Source: Chrysophaeum taylorii (Eukaryota; Sar; Pelagophyceae; Pelagomonadales; Pelagomonadaceae). Taken from it: a stretch of 64,000 bases of DNA. The position numbers and the translations under genes are program-made. The notes under the pieces are model-generated. The model was given only the letters and a program-made list of their open reading frames with translations. It had not been told where the DNA came from and did no database searches. The stretch lies in assembly GCA_029834535.1 (NCBI GenBank), contig JAQMWT010000316.1, forward strand, positions 186,001 to 250,000. Direction: 5' to 3'. Shown in pieces: positions 27,940 to 38,019 of this stretch (positions within the stretch are counted from its first letter, which is position 1; each line of letters starts with the position of its first letter).

Positions 27940-29889
27940 ATGACCGCCCAAATGATGATGTCCTACGAGTCGCTCAACGCGGAGGTTCTCCAGAAGGGAT
28001 CCCCTCTGACGGCGCGGTCCGTGGTCTTTGGCATTTTAATCGGGACCGTGACGACGATTGAGAACATCTACTTCGCGTTGAAGTATGGGTGGACGGTGAC
28101 AAACAACATCAGCGCCGCCATCCTCGGGTTTGGGGTCATGAAGAGCCTTGAGAAGGCGTTGGGGCTCGCGCCGTTCACTCCCCAAGAGAACTGCGTGCTC
28201 ATGACGGTCGCGGTCGCGGCGACGGCGATGGTCTGGGGCGGGTCAATGCCGTTCGCGATATTGGCGATGTCCAACGAACTCCGCGAGGCGACGGCGCTGG
28301 GCACCGACACGTGGGAACCGACGGTCGGGAAGCTGATCGCGTACTCTGCCGCGTTGTGCTTTATCGGCTTCTGCCTCGCGATACCTCTGCGTAAGAAGTT
28401 CGTCGTGGACGATCCGCTGCCGTTTCCCTACGCCGTCGCCGGCGCGAAAACGATAAAGTCCTTGCACTGCGACGGCGACTTCTCGCAACCTCTCTTTCTC
28501 GCCAAGGGTCTCGTCCCCGCGATGGCCTGGGGCATGATCGCGTGGACGTGGGACGGTCTCGAGCGCGTGCCGTTGTTCGGGCTCGGAGCGTTGAAGTACT
28601 CGTGGTCCTTCAACCTGAGCGTCGCTCCGTTGGGTCGCGGCTTTATCGTGCCCGCGCGCTACGTGTTCTCGGAGCTGTTGGGCGCCGTGACTGCCTCCGG
28701 AGTCCTGTTGCCTCTGGCTGTCGCCCGCCGAGGCGAGTGGTACGACTATGACAAGACAGGTTTCGAGGGCAAGGACGCGTACTACCTCATGCCGGCCATC
28801 CTGGCGGTTGCCTTCGACTCGATCTACCAGCTCTGCAAAATCGCGGGCCAGGCCGTGAACCGGCGCCGCCCCCAGAGAACCGTCGACGTTTCGTCTTCGT
28901 CGCTTCTCGAGGCCGCGGCCGGGACCCCCTCGGCAGACAACGGCGACGATGGCCTCGCGCTGACGATGATCGGGACGAACTCAGATTCGACGGCGCTCCG
29001 GAAGACGCCCGAGGCATCCTTTGACGTGCCGAGGTGGCTCTGGTTCTCGGGGTGGGCCTCGTCCTCGTTGGTTGCGTTGTTCGTGTTTCGGGGCCTCTTT
29101 AACACGAGGTACGACATGGGGACAATCGCCTTGCTGTCGTCCCCGCTTTGGAGCGTTGGGATATGTCTTGCCGTCGGTACCACGGGCTCGAACGTCGCCT
29201 CATCGTGCGGCAAGGTCATGATTATGCTCTTTGCGGCGTGGTACGGCAGTGGCGGCCACGAGGTGCAAACGCTCGCTCTCGGTGCCCTCTCTATCGCGGT
29301 GATCGACCAGGCCTTGGACCTCGTCCGCGACTTCAAAACAGCCCATCTCCTAGACGCCTCGCCGGCGGCGATGTTCCTCGCCCAGTCCTTCGGAGCCTCG
29401 GTCTCGATATTCACCTCTTCCGTGTTGTATTACTATTACGTCAACTCCGTGTCGCTTCCGAACGCGACGCTCCCCGCCGTCATCGCCAAGAGCTACAGGG
29501 GTCTCGCCTTCACTTTCGCGGGTGGCCTCGACACCCTCCCCGACAAGTGCCTCCTCTTGAGCGTCGCCTGCGGCCTCGTCGCCGTCGTCTTCAACGTCCT
29601 CCACGACCTCGCGCCCCCAAAATACCGAAAGTACTGCCCCTCTGGCGTCGCCTTTGGGGTCGGCATCTTCATCCTCCCCGGCCAAGTGTTGATCGAGGTC
29701 ATCGGTCTCGCGTGCCGCAACATCTGGCGTGCGATCGACCCCGTCTCCTGCGCGGAGAAGGACGAGCTCCTCGGCGCCGCCTTTCTCGCCGGCGACGGCC
29801 TCGCCGGTGTGCTCCAGTCTGTTCTGGAAGTTGCCGGCGTCGACCCGCCCTACTCGTGCACCTGGCGGGGCTGGTACCACCGCCGGTAG
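27940..29889 (+). CDS. Oligopeptide transporter (OPT) superfamily protein
   Basis: The protein has about 649 residues from MTAQMMMSYES (ATG at 27940); the open frame begins earlier only at a GTG. About 14-16 hydrophobic spans are visible. Early family landmarks are LTARSVVFGILIGTVTTIENIYFALKYGW, which corresponds to the NxYFGLKtGW-type signature of OPT/YSL proteins, and LPFPYAVAGAKTIKSL, which matches the FPxGxATA-type motif. Later spans include FALDYSxQ-like GVAFGVGIFILPGQVL near the C-terminus. Family members move small peptides or metal-nicotianamine chelates with protons; metal uptake would suit a marine alga, but the substrate is inference. No targeting peptide is obvious, so plasma membrane or vacuole is likely. 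Confidence 0.88.
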   Translation: MTAQMMMSYESLNAEVLQKGSPLTARSVVFGILIGTVTTIENIYFALKYGWTVTNNISAAILGFGVMKSLEKALGLAPFTPQENCVLMTVAVAATAMVWGGSMPFAILAMSNELREATALGTDTWEPTVGKLIAYSAALCFIGFCLAIPLRKKFVVDDPLPFPYAVAGAKTIKSLHCDGDFSQPLFLAKGLVPAMAWGMIAWTWDGLERVPLFGLGALKYSWSFNLSVAPLGRGFIVPARYVFSELLGAVTASGVLLPLAVARRGEWYDYDKTGFEGKDAYYLMPAILAVAFDSIYQLCKIAGQAVNRRRPQRTVDVSSSSLLEAAAGTPSADNGDDGLALTMIGTNSDSTALRKTPEASFDVPRWLWFSGWASSSLVALFVFRGLFNTRYDMGTIALLSSPLWSVGICLAVGTTGSNVASSCGKVMIMLFAAWYGSGGHEVQTLALGALSIAVIDQALDLVRDFKTAHLLDASPAAMFLAQSFGASVSIFTSSVLYYYYVNSVSLPNATLPAVIAKSYRGLAFTFAGGLDTLPDKCLLLSVACGLVAVVFNVLHDLAPPKYRKYCPSGVAFGVGIFILPGQVLIEVIGLACRNIWRAIDPVSCAEKDELLGAAFLAGDGLAGVLQSVLEVAGVDPPYSCTWRGWYHRR

Positions 29890-30754
29890 GTTCGTCTCGG
29901 CTCGGCTCGGCTCGGCTCGGGGGGTTGTGGTTGTCTTTCCTTACCTCCGATGTTGCTGTTGTTTTCCTCCTCGAACAAGAGCCCCGCGTGTACTATCTTT
30001 CTATTGGGCCGGCCGCCAATTTTCTTCCAGCAGCTGACGACGGGAAGAGCGAGAGTATGCTATCTTACCCGGGCGTGCGATCTCGTCGAACGTGTGGCAC
30101 TCACTCACTCACTCGCATACTCTCTCACGAGTGCTTGCGGTGGTGGTGGTGGTGGTGGTGGCGTTCGCTGCTGCGGTTCTACAACCTGGGTCGACGGCAA
30201 AGTAGGTACGTCGTCTGTTACGTCTTCAACGCGCGAAACGACGCTGGCTCGTCGCCGTTTCCCGGAAGAAAAGAGCTGCGCATGTTCTGCTTGCTCGAAC
30301 AAGCTGGGTTCTCGCCTCGCAATTTAGACGGAAATGACAAAATCACAACAAGGGCCCACACGAATCGTGAGGCGGGGGGACAAGAAGGAGCAAGGGGCGC
30401 GCACAAAAAACAGAGATGGGCTGCCGGCCGTAGCCGGCTGGCGATGGGCGGTTGTGTTGGGGGAGCATGAATGAACGAGGCGCTGGTGTTTGCGGCACAG
30501 GTTTTATCAATGGAACAAGGTGTGTGGCGTGTGGCGGCGCGCAGTCCGACTCCTGGGAGATGGCACATGCAAGGGCTTAAGAAGCTTGTCCGACTCGGGG
30601 AGATGGTTAAGAAGCTTGTCCGACTCGGGGATGCGGATGGATGGGTTTAGTTAAGAAGCTGGGTCCGACTCGGAGAGGTGGATGGAAACGATTAAGCTGG
30701 CGCGACTGCCGGGCAGACAGAGAGAGAGACAGAAAGAGAGACAGCGGCTCGGCT
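29890..30754. repeat. Intergenic region with several tandem repeats
   Basis: A (GGCTC)n tract lies at about 29895-29920 and a (GGT)n tract at about 30138-30160. Three imperfect copies of a unit starting TTAAGAAGCT and containing GTCCGACTCGG lie at 30577-30606, 30607-30650 and 30651-30681. GACAGAGAGAGAGAC-type repeats lie at about 30714-30745. No gene is supported. The unit array sits just beyond the 3' end of the SLC12 gene. Confidence 0.6.
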
Positions 30755-33700
30755 TCAGCCATACTTGGTGACGAGCTCGGCACCCGAGCCTCTGACGAGC
30801 ACGACCGAGTCGAGGCCGTTCGTGAGGGCGTCGACGTAGTCGACGAAAAATGTCGGCGGGAGATGGGTCATGTAGGGAAGATTGGTGACGACCAGAGCCG
30901 CCTGGGCCGAGTGTCGGCGCATTTTGCCGTTGAGGGCGAGGGCGAGGCCGCGGAGCGGCGCGAACTTGTCGTCGTCGGTGCCGACCAGCAAGACGGGGGA
31001 CGAGAAGGGGAGGTCGGGGGGCGGGGGTGGGGAGGAGGCGGCCGGAGGAGGGGCGTCGTGGACATTGTCTGGTAGGGCGTCCGGGCGAGCGAGCGGGGAC
31101 GTAGCACCACCAGAGTACTTTGGCGAGACGACGTGCCTGACGAGCTTTGCGATTGGCGAGAACGGACGGTCGTCGACGGGGGTGGTGAGTTGCTGCTGGT
31201 AGGTGGTGCGGCCGCGGAGGCCGATGGTGTCGCGGTAGACGTGCGCGGCGGCCCAAACGAAGTCGAGACCGGCGACCGCGTGGACCTCCGCGTCGATGCG
31301 GACGTCGTCGAGCATGGTGAGGACGAAGGTCTTGAAGCGGTCGAGGTACTTTGCCTCCTCGTCGAGGTCGCCGCGCTGCACGGCTTCGGCGCCGCCGTGG
31401 TCGGCGTTCCAGCAGTGCGCGAAGAGGCCCGTCATGACAGCGAAGACGCGGACGCGGCATTTTCCAAAGGTCTTGTGGCGCTGCATGAGCCAGGGCAAGA
31501 GGAGGAGCAGGCCGCCGTCCTGGACGACCCACCATACGTCGATGGTCCTCGCCTCGTCGTAGTGGTGACCGGTCGCGAGCATCGCGCCGCCCTTGAGGAC
31601 GATGAGGGCCTTGCGCATCGACGTAATGTCGCTCAAGAGTTGGACAAAGTCGGCGCGGTGCGCGCGGTCGCTCGAGGGCGAGCCGCACGAGGCCGCGCCG
31701 CCTAGGTGGTGGGAGCGCTTGGGGGTCGGCCAGCCGAGGAGCACGGTGTTAGGTCGCATCGCGCCGATGCCCGCCGACTGCGCGCTCGAGAGCATGGCGT
31801 CGAGAAGAGCGCGCCGGTCTTTGACGACGCGGTCTTTCATCGCCCGGACGCTCGATTCGGTGAAGCCCGCGCCGAGGTCGCCCGTCGACCGCAGGATGCT
31901 CTGCGGGCTATTCGCGAGGCGTCGGAGCTCGCCCTCTGCTGCGGCGGCGGCGGCGGCGTCGTCGTCGAAAAAGAGCCGTCTCGCGGCCCGATCGCGGTAG
32001 ACGACGGCGCGCGGAAAGCCCTGGATGTTGTGGTCCTGGAGGTGGAGTCTGAGGATTTCGGTCGCGGCGTCGGAGACGACGGCGCGCGACGCCGAGCCGT
32101 GCGCGCCGGCGTCGATGAGCGCGTGGGCCATGAGGAGGCCTTGGCCCTTCTTGAGACAGCCGGCGAGGCCGAGCAACTCGGGACGCTCGGGATTGAATCG
32201 GTTGTCGACCTTGCACATCACCAGGAGCTGGGGGCGCCAGTTTTTCGCGTGGTAGAAGGTCGATCGCTCGGTGAGCGCGAGGAGCTGGTCGCGCGCGAGC
32301 TGGAAGCGGATGCCGGCCGTCGCGTCGCCCCAGTTCTTGGTGACGCCCTCCTTGCGGACGTAGAGCGCCGCGCAGAGGCCTATCAAGATAGCGACGAAGG
32401 CGTAGACGACGTTGATGGTGAACATCAACGCGACGCACCACAAAAATCCAAGTCCCGCCGAGGACCAGTGGAAGTAGTGCCACGTCGGACGAAATCCGGG
32501 CGACCTCAGGTACGCGAGCAGGAAGCACGAAAGGTTGACGGTCGCGTACATGAGTAGGAAGAACATGGTTACGATCGGGGTGATCGCGTCGAGCTTGCCG
32601 GCGAGGCACGGAAAGGACGCGATCAGCCAAGTGATCCCGACGGCGAGCGGAGTCACGTCGCTCTCCCGCTTCTTTTTTCTTACCACCTCGGCGGCGAGCC
32701 GCGGCTCGTCTTTGCAGGGATTCTCCACATCTGTTTCGTTCGCCGCGCGCGCCGGCTCGTCGCCGGCGTCGTCCTTCGCCGGCACTGCCGCCGTGAGGCG
32801 CAGCGCGTTCGTGGCGTTGCGTTTTCGCCTGGACGACGACGACGACGACGACGACGTCGATGCCCGGACCTTTGAGAGGACGCCGCCCAGCTTGTTGGCG
32901 TCGTCCTCCTCCTCGGTTCCCGCGTCGGGTTGGGGTTTGGTCCGAGTGAAGCGGGGCGTGAGGAGGGAAGCGCGGCGAGGTGGTGGCACGCCGTTCGGGG
33001 TCTCGGCGTGGCTGGCCAGGAGGCGGGTGAGCGCGGGCATGGTGCCGTCCTGGGCGATCGCGAAAAGGAGGCGCGGCGCGCCCGTGAGGGACTGGAGTGC
33101 GGCGCCGATCGAGCTCAGGAAGATACCCAACTTGACGACGGTAACCGAGGGCCAAGCGACCAGCGCGACGGCCAATTTCTTGTCGTAGAGGGTTTGGCGG
33201 TGGACGGTGAGGCCAAAGGCCCACGCGAAGACGACGTACAAGATCGTCGTGACGGCGATGGCCGAGAGCGTGCCGACCGGGATGGATCGCGACGGCGACG
33301 CGAGGACGCCGCTGCGGTTAGAGCCGGCCATGATGCCCGTGACGCTCGGGTAGAAGAGGGCGATGAGGATTTGGAAGTCGGGGGTCGTCCCGAGGTCCTT
33401 GTCCCGCTCCCATTTTGGCAGCGAGGTGCCGAAGAAGCGGCGGTCGTCGCGGCTCAGCGCTCCGCCTCGGCCGCGCGCGGCGAAGACGCACACGCCGACC
33501 AGCGAGGACGCCACCGAGAACAGGACGATCGCCAGGAACACCGACGCCGCCGCGTTGACTTGCTTGACACCCACCAACACGATGTATGCCAGCACGGCCA
33601 TGAGAGCCAACGCGGTCGTCACGGCGCGCATCTCCCACTGCAACGGTTCGAACATATTCTTGAAGCCGTCGTAAAGCGTTTCGGTCGCCCCGAGGACGTA

Positions 33701-34273
33701 CATGGACGCCGCGATCGTGGTGCCCAGATAGAACAGGAGTCCGACGGCCGTTCCGACCTCTGGGCCGAGGTTTCGCGAAATAACAAAGTACGGTCCGCCC
33801 GCGGCGACCCTGCCGTTGGTCGCGACGGCAGACAGCGAGAGCGCCGTGAGGAAGGTCGATGCCGCACACACCAGGATGATCCCCGTCGCGCCCCAGGTAC
33901 CCGCTTGCGCCGTGATCGAGGTGAGCCGCAAAAACAGGATCACCCCGAGGATGTTCTGGAGGCAGGGAAGAAAAACGCCCCAGAGCGTCCCGAGTCGCTT
34001 GGGCAACGCCTTGTTTTCGGTTGCTGCTGGCTTCAAGTCGCGCGTCGGTGACGTCTCTCCCGGGTCCTCCGTGCCCCCGACCGCGACGGCGGTGTTCTCG
34101 TTGCGCGCTCCCTCGGCCAAGTCGACCTGGGACCGCTGCCGTTGCGTCTCGTAGAGCCCAAGCCGAAGCTGCTCGATCATTTCGCGCCGAGACGAGACGA
34201 CCGGGCCGCCCGCCTCCTCGTGTTTTTCGTCCTCGCTCGGCAAAGTCGTCAGTGTCACCTCTTCCGATTTCAT
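30755..34273 (-). CDS. SLC12-family cation-chloride cotransporter (KCC-like)
   Basis: The protein has 1,172 residues from the ATG at 34273, typical of KCC/NKCC length. The N-terminal cytosolic region is about 100 residues. Twelve membrane spans start with GTLWGVFLPCLQNILGVILFLR, a near-canonical SLC12 TM1 signature. TM3-like GGPYFVISRNLGPEVGTAVGLLFYLG and FYPSVTGIMAGSNRSG also match the family closely. The loop between the transport halves carries low-complexity Ser and Arg tracts. The long C-terminal domain (from about residue 640) includes VLLGWPTP and ALIVLKGGAM segments and ends LPPTFFVDYVDALTNGLDSVVLVRGSG, as in KCCs. It would move K+ and/or Na+ with Cl- for volume and ion homeostasis at the plasma membrane or an internal membrane. 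Confidence 0.93.
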   Translation of the reverse strand: MKSEEVTLTTLPSEDEKHEEAGGPVVSSRREMIEQLRLGLYETQRQRSQVDLAEGARNENTAVAVGGTEDPGETSPTRDLKPAATENKALPKRLGTLWGVFLPCLQNILGVILFLRLTSITAQAGTWGATGIILVCAASTFLTALSLSAVATNGRVAAGGPYFVISRNLGPEVGTAVGLLFYLGTTIAASMYVLGATETLYDGFKNMFEPLQWEMRAVTTALALMAVLAYIVLVGVKQVNAAASVFLAIVLFSVASSLVGVCVFAARGRGGALSRDDRRFFGTSLPKWERDKDLGTTPDFQILIALFYPSVTGIMAGSNRSGVLASPSRSIPVGTLSAIAVTTILYVVFAWAFGLTVHRQTLYDKKLAVALVAWPSVTVVKLGIFLSSIGAALQSLTGAPRLLFAIAQDGTMPALTRLLASHAETPNGVPPPRRASLLTPRFTRTKPQPDAGTEEEDDANKLGGVLSKVRASTSSSSSSSSRRKRNATNALRLTAAVPAKDDAGDEPARAANETDVENPCKDEPRLAAEVVRKKKRESDVTPLAVGITWLIASFPCLAGKLDAITPIVTMFFLLMYATVNLSCFLLAYLRSPGFRPTWHYFHWSSAGLGFLWCVALMFTINVVYAFVAILIGLCAALYVRKEGVTKNWGDATAGIRFQLARDQLLALTERSTFYHAKNWRPQLLVMCKVDNRFNPERPELLGLAGCLKKGQGLLMAHALIDAGAHGSASRAVVSDAATEILRLHLQDHNIQGFPRAVVYRDRAARRLFFDDDAAAAAAAEGELRRLANSPQSILRSTGDLGAGFTESSVRAMKDRVVKDRRALLDAMLSSAQSAGIGAMRPNTVLLGWPTPKRSHHLGGAASCGSPSSDRAHRADFVQLLSDITSMRKALIVLKGGAMLATGHHYDEARTIDVWWVVQDGGLLLLLPWLMQRHKTFGKCRVRVFAVMTGLFAHCWNADHGGAEAVQRGDLDEEAKYLDRFKTFVLTMLDDVRIDAEVHAVAGLDFVWAAAHVYRDTIGLRGRTTYQQQLTTPVDDRPFSPIAKLVRHVVSPKYSGGATSPLARPDALPDNVHDAPPPAASSPPPPPDLPFSSPVLLVGTDDDKFAPLRGLALALNGKMRRHSAQAALVVTNLPYMTHLPPTFFVDYVDALTNGLDSVVLVRGSGAELVTKYG

Positions 34274-34892
34274 CGCTTGGCTTGGAGGCGACGACGAAAA
34301 TGTTGCTGAAAAAAGTGTGATAGCTCTTGGGGCATCAAAAGAAGGAATTCCGCACCTGCCAGGCTCACCTCAACGGCTCTGAATCTCTTTAAACATTCAA
34401 AGAACAGCTTTGCAACAACTCTTTTCGTAAACTCGAATAATTTAGGGTAAAGTAATAAAAGCCTTTATTTACTCTGTGTAGAGGAACCCTCAAAGTAAAG
34501 TCAAGTGGCCACGAGGACTTGAGGGTAAAGTAAAGTAAAGTAAAGTAGGCCTGCAATGTTGATCGTGTCCGCCGAATACATAGCGATCTGGCGAGCTCGG
34601 GCAGGAGATACCGTGCTTGGTGTCTTTCTCGATCGATCTTCTTGTCGAGCCTGCCCACTTCACGAGCTCGCAAAGCGGGGGTAAAGTAGTCAAAAACTCT
34701 TGCCTCTGGGCACATCCTTCATGCACCACCCAAACACACGCTCTTAGCAGTCGACCGTTTAAAGACATCAAAGTAAGTAAAGCAAAAGTTAAAGTCGAGT
34801 CACGTAGATTTCTTTTTTACTCTTTTTTTTTTACTTTCTGGAGTTTAACTAACTAATAAAGCTGTTATTAATATTATTCTTACCCTGATCCG
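34274..34892. other. Intergenic region with TAAAG repeats and a retroelement scrap
   Basis: This AT-richer spacer between divergent SLC12 and CreA-like genes has repeated AAAGT words (about 34440-34545 and 34770-34800). A short copy of the retroelement 3' end is described separately. No gene is supported; the small minus-strand frames here are repeat-driven. Confidence 0.55.
34709..34762 (+). mobile_element. Very short 3' fragment of the retroelement
   Basis: The sequence from CACATCCTTCATG to AGCAGTCGACCGTTTAAA matches the 3' untranslated end of the element at 12485-12560, including the TTTAAA terminus. It is an extreme 5' truncation, and it lies about 130 bases upstream of the CreA-like start codon. 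Confidence 0.6.
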
Positions 34893-35438
34893 ATGTTGAT
34901 CTTCCTCGCTACTGCGGCGGCGTTGCAGCCAGCGCAGCAGCCGTTGGCGAAAGCGATCGCCAAGTCGGCCGCCACAGCTGCCCTCGCCGCGCTCGCGGTT
35001 GCGCCCGCGATCGCGGCCGACAAGCGCAGCATCGGCGCCATCTCGGGGTCGGGGTTTGTGTTCAAAGACCGTCTCATCGTCGACGCCTTCGAGGATCCCA
35101 AGATCGAGGGCGTGACCATCTACCTGAGCGACTTTGAAAGGCCCGTCACCGAGCGATTGTCGAAGAATTTCTTCTCGGACCCGTCTCAGGCCGGCCTGTC
35201 GTGCGTTCGCCGCTCCAAGCCGCTCGTCGTCGGCGACTTGTCTAAATCTTCTGAGGGCGAGGAGATCGTCTCCGAGGCCAGGAGTCTCCTTTTCAAGTCC
35301 CTCCGCGTCCGACGCATCTACGACCAGGAGGCCAACACGGCCGTCTACGTCGCCTACTCAACCCGCCTCAACAAGGACGACGACGCCAACAAGGCCCGCT
35401 TCTCCTCCTCCCTCTGCGCCATCTCCCTCGACTCGTAA
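34893..35438 (+). CDS. CreA-family protein
   Basis: The protein has 181 residues from the ATG at 34893. Residues 1-42 form a hydrophobic Ala-rich leader (LIFLATAAAL and then ALAALAVAPAIAADK) with a plausible cleavage after AIA. It could be a secretory or bipartite plastid leader, because AIA-type sites resemble thylakoid lumen signals. The mature part matches bacterial CreA: IGAISGSGFVFKDRLIVDAFEDPKIEGVTIYLSD (shortened here to its start and end), a SCVRR stretch, and FKSLRVRRIYDQEANTAVYVAYSTRL. CreA is a conserved periplasmic protein of unknown biochemical role, kept in algae and plants. A lumenal location is inference. Confidence 0.85.
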   Translation: MLIFLATAAALQPAQQPLAKAIAKSAATAALAALAVAPAIAADKRSIGAISGSGFVFKDRLIVDAFEDPKIEGVTIYLSDFERPVTERLSKNFFSDPSQAGLSCVRRSKPLVVGDLSKSSEGEEIVSEARSLLFKSLRVRRIYDQEANTAVYVAYSTRLNKDDDANKARFSSSLCAISLDS

Positions 35439-35487
35439 CTTTTTTTACGGCACTTCTAGTGGCGCGAACTTTAGCAGGAAATACGTA

Positions 35488-36126
35488 TCACCGACCCCCG
35501 TGGTCCGCCGGAAGGTCGGGGTCGTGGCTCGTGGGCTTCTTCTCGCCGATCTCGATGGAGTGGAAGGTCGCGGTGCACCCCTCCTGGTTCGCGAGGGGGG
35601 CCGCCGCAAACACCCCCATCCCCCACGTTGCCTCGCTCCCCAAGGACGCTATCCGGACGAGCTGCCACGCAGCGGCCTCCGCACCTGATGATGCCTCGAC
35701 GACGACGGCCGCGCCTTGCGGGGGGTGGACCTTGTGGATGCGCAGCCTCAGACTGGTCGAGCCCCAGGGTTGGGTCGACCAGTCGCTGACCCCGTTCGTC
35801 GCGACGACCGAGAGCCGCGGCTGACCGTCGACGTACTCGAGCCCTGCCTTGACCCACGTCTCCTCGTCGACCCGCACCACCGCCCCCGCCTGGTCGAACT
35901 GCGACACGGCCCCCAACGTAAACGCGATCTCCATCGTTGCTTCCCTCGACACCGGCGCAATCAGAGCGCACCCATCGTCCTTCACGAGCACCGGCGAGTA
36001 AAACGTCCTTCGCCAAAAATCGCTTCCCGGCCGAGGCCGAACCACGAGCTCGTCGCCTTTCATCTCGTGCGACGCCTCACAGTGCCAGACCAACCGCGTA
36101 TCCGCAAAACTCCGCACGTCGTCCAT
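35488..36126 (-). CDS. DUF1349 (concanavalin-like) protein
   Basis: The protein has about 212 residues from MDDVRSFADT (ATG at 36126). It fits the DUF1349 family (COG3506, annotated as regulation of enolase protein 1), a lectin-like beta sandwich. Supporting segments are GSDFWRRTFYSP, a DQAGAVVRVDEETWVKAGLEYVDG strand pair and the terminal GVFAAAP region, all characteristic in order and spacing. No signal peptide is visible. The biochemical role in eukaryotes is unclear; carbohydrate binding is possible from the fold. It converges with the CreA-like gene, leaving 49 bases between the stop codons. Confidence 0.85.
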   Translation of the reverse strand: MDDVRSFADTRLVWHCEASHEMKGDELVVRPRPGSDFWRRTFYSPVLVKDDGCALIAPVSREATMEIAFTLGAVSQFDQAGAVVRVDEETWVKAGLEYVDGQPRLSVVATNGVSDWSTQPWGSTSLRLRIHKVHPPQGAAVVVEASSGAEAAAWQLVRIASLGSEATWGMGVFAAAPLANQEGCTATFHSIEIGEKKPTSHDPDLPADHGGR

Positions 36127-36318
36127 GCCTACGTCTCCACAACCAGTCGATCTCAAAATAACCCTCGCGATCGTACACCCCCCCAGACGGCAGTCGACCT
36201 AGGGCGCGCGCGCCAGAGTAAATAAATAAATGAATGAATGAATGAATGAATGAATACACCGCGCGCGCAGGGTGCCGTGTTTTCGGAGCAGCCGAGGTCG
36301 GCAACTGCAGCAGCAGAA

Positions 36319-36887
36319 CTAGGACTTGTTGAGTGTGACGTCGGTGCCGACAATTGTGAAGGTGTCGGGGTGGCTTTGAATGAACTGTTTCAGCTTCCCC
36401 CTACAGTACAGAGCGCGTGTCAGTTAGAAGGGAAACGGGCCGCAAACATACTTTACTTCGGCCGGCTTCTTGCAGTCGTTGCCGACCTTGGATAAGGGAG
36501 ACGTACCCTTGCCCGAGAGATACTGGACGAGCGTGGTCTTGAAAGCGTCTTCGGGCGACTTGGGAGTCGTCGCCGTCTTGGAAGACGCGGCGGGCTTCGG
36601 GGTCTTGACCTTTTTCTTTGCCTCGGACTTGGGCTCGTCCTCGCCCGCCTTCCGTTTCTTCGCCGCCTGCGATGGCCCTTCTGCCTCGTTGCGTTCCGAC
36701 ACCACGTACCGGCTCAGGTGACTTCTTTGGTTCCGCTTTCTTCTGCACTTCTTTGGCCTTCTTCTTCTTCGGGGGCGGTGGTGCTGCTTCTTCCTCTTCG
36801 TCGTCGTCTTCCTGAACGGCGTCGTCATCATCCTCGAGCCCTTTCAGACCGAATTCGTCATCGTCATCTTCATCGTCTTCATCGTCT

Positions 36888-36920
<33 letters not shown>

Positions 36921-37460
36921 TCCTTGGCACCAAAAAGCTTCGCGGCGGCCTTCTTCTCTGCTTTGCCGTCCATCTCGTCGTCGTCGTCCTCCTCCTCCAC
37001 GTCCTCTTCTTCTTCTTCATCATCATTCGTCGCAACGCGGTCTTTCCCAAAGACAGTCTTAGCGAGCTCGGTCTCTTCGTCTTCCTTAACCTTGTTCGCC
37101 GCCGGCTCGTCGCCGACCATACCGTATTCCTCGGGCACGACCAGGTACCCCGTTAGGTGCAACATTGCCGCCTTGTCGCCTTTGACACGAAATGTTACTT
37201 TCTCGTTCCCCGCCCCGAGCAGCAGATCCAACTTGGCCTGGTCGAGGCTCCCGCTCGTCAGATTGCACAGCGCGAACTCCTTGCCGTCGTCCGCCTATGG
37301 ATGATCACTCACACAACCACACACTTGCCTGAATCGTCAGCGACGTCTTCCCCTTGCCGTTCACCAACACCACCGATGTCAGCTGCAACTCCCCGACGGC
37401 ATCCGGCTCGTGGATGAACGGCGTCGCCGAACTCACTTCGCACCCCCAGAACGACGCCAT
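36319..37460 (-). CDS. Nucleoplasmin-like acidic nuclear protein (four exons)
   Basis: I assemble four exons: 37460-37329, 37294-36710, 36666-36452 and 36400-36319, for 337 residues. The introns are 34, 43 and 51 bases. The first has a GC donor (CAG|GCAAGT) and the other two have GT donors; all keep the frame. The N-terminus (MASFWGCEV, FIHEPDAVGELQLTSVVL, LCNLTSGSLDQAKLDLLL, MLHLTGYLV) matches the nucleoplasmin-like domain found in HD2 and FKBP-type histone chaperones. A long Asp/Glu tract follows, then basic KKRK nuclear-localisation-type clusters. The C-terminal segment (TLVQYLSGKG, IQSHPDTFTIVG) is small and globular, and no FKBP domain is present. A nucleolar or chromatin histone-chaperone role is inferred from the fold and the acidic tract. 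Confidence 0.82.
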
Positions 37461-37764
37461 ATCGAGAGCGGATCGTCAACGTCGCGGACGGCGAAGCTTC
37501 TTACCCGATTTCCTTACCCTAATAACTCGACGACCCCCCCGTAACTCAATCCTAAATAACCGCGCGCATTAATTCGCATCGGTGGCGCTGCGACTCGCCC
37601 CTTGAGTTGCTCACCTCCGACATGAATGTGCCTCACGGTCGGTCGGTGGTGGTGGTGATCCTCCCCCGCGTGATTACGATAATAATGAATGATCCTAGGA
37701 TGATGTCTCCAGCGTCGGGCGACGACGCTCCAATAAAAATCGAATCGAGGAGGACCTTGCTCAG
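37461..37764. other. Intergenic region upstream of the nucleoplasmin-like gene
   Basis: The stretch holds the promoter side of the nucleoplasmin-like gene, a GGTCGGTGGTGGTGG tract near 37640-37660, and AT-rich sequence with several AATAAT words. No gene is seen. Confidence 0.4.
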
Positions 37765-38017
37765 GGTCGGATAAGAAAGTTCGTACGAGCCGTTAACTAT
37801 GTTTCAGTTTGTACTAAGACATACTCAACGGATCGCTGAGCTATGTTCATTTGTACTCAAGCAGTATGTGCCGCCACGCCGCGAGATCGTCGCGATGGAA
37901 CTAGTCCCCATAGTGAAGTCGGCATCCTTTCGTCCCCTCACGCAAAAAAAGGAAAAAGCCCACGCGTTGTAGGACCCGTCGTTGCGGCGCGGGCTAGTCT
38001 CGTTTTCTTATCCGACC
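37765..38017. mobile_element. MITE-like element with 14-base terminal inverted repeats
   Basis: GGTCGGATAAGAAA at 37765-37778 is inverted perfectly at 38004-38017, enclosing 253 bases with no open frame of note. Two internal copies of a TTTGTACTNAAG word occur near 37805 and 37850. Target duplications are not clear. The size and structure suggest a non-autonomous DNA transposon. Confidence 0.6.
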
Positions 38018-38019
38018 TT

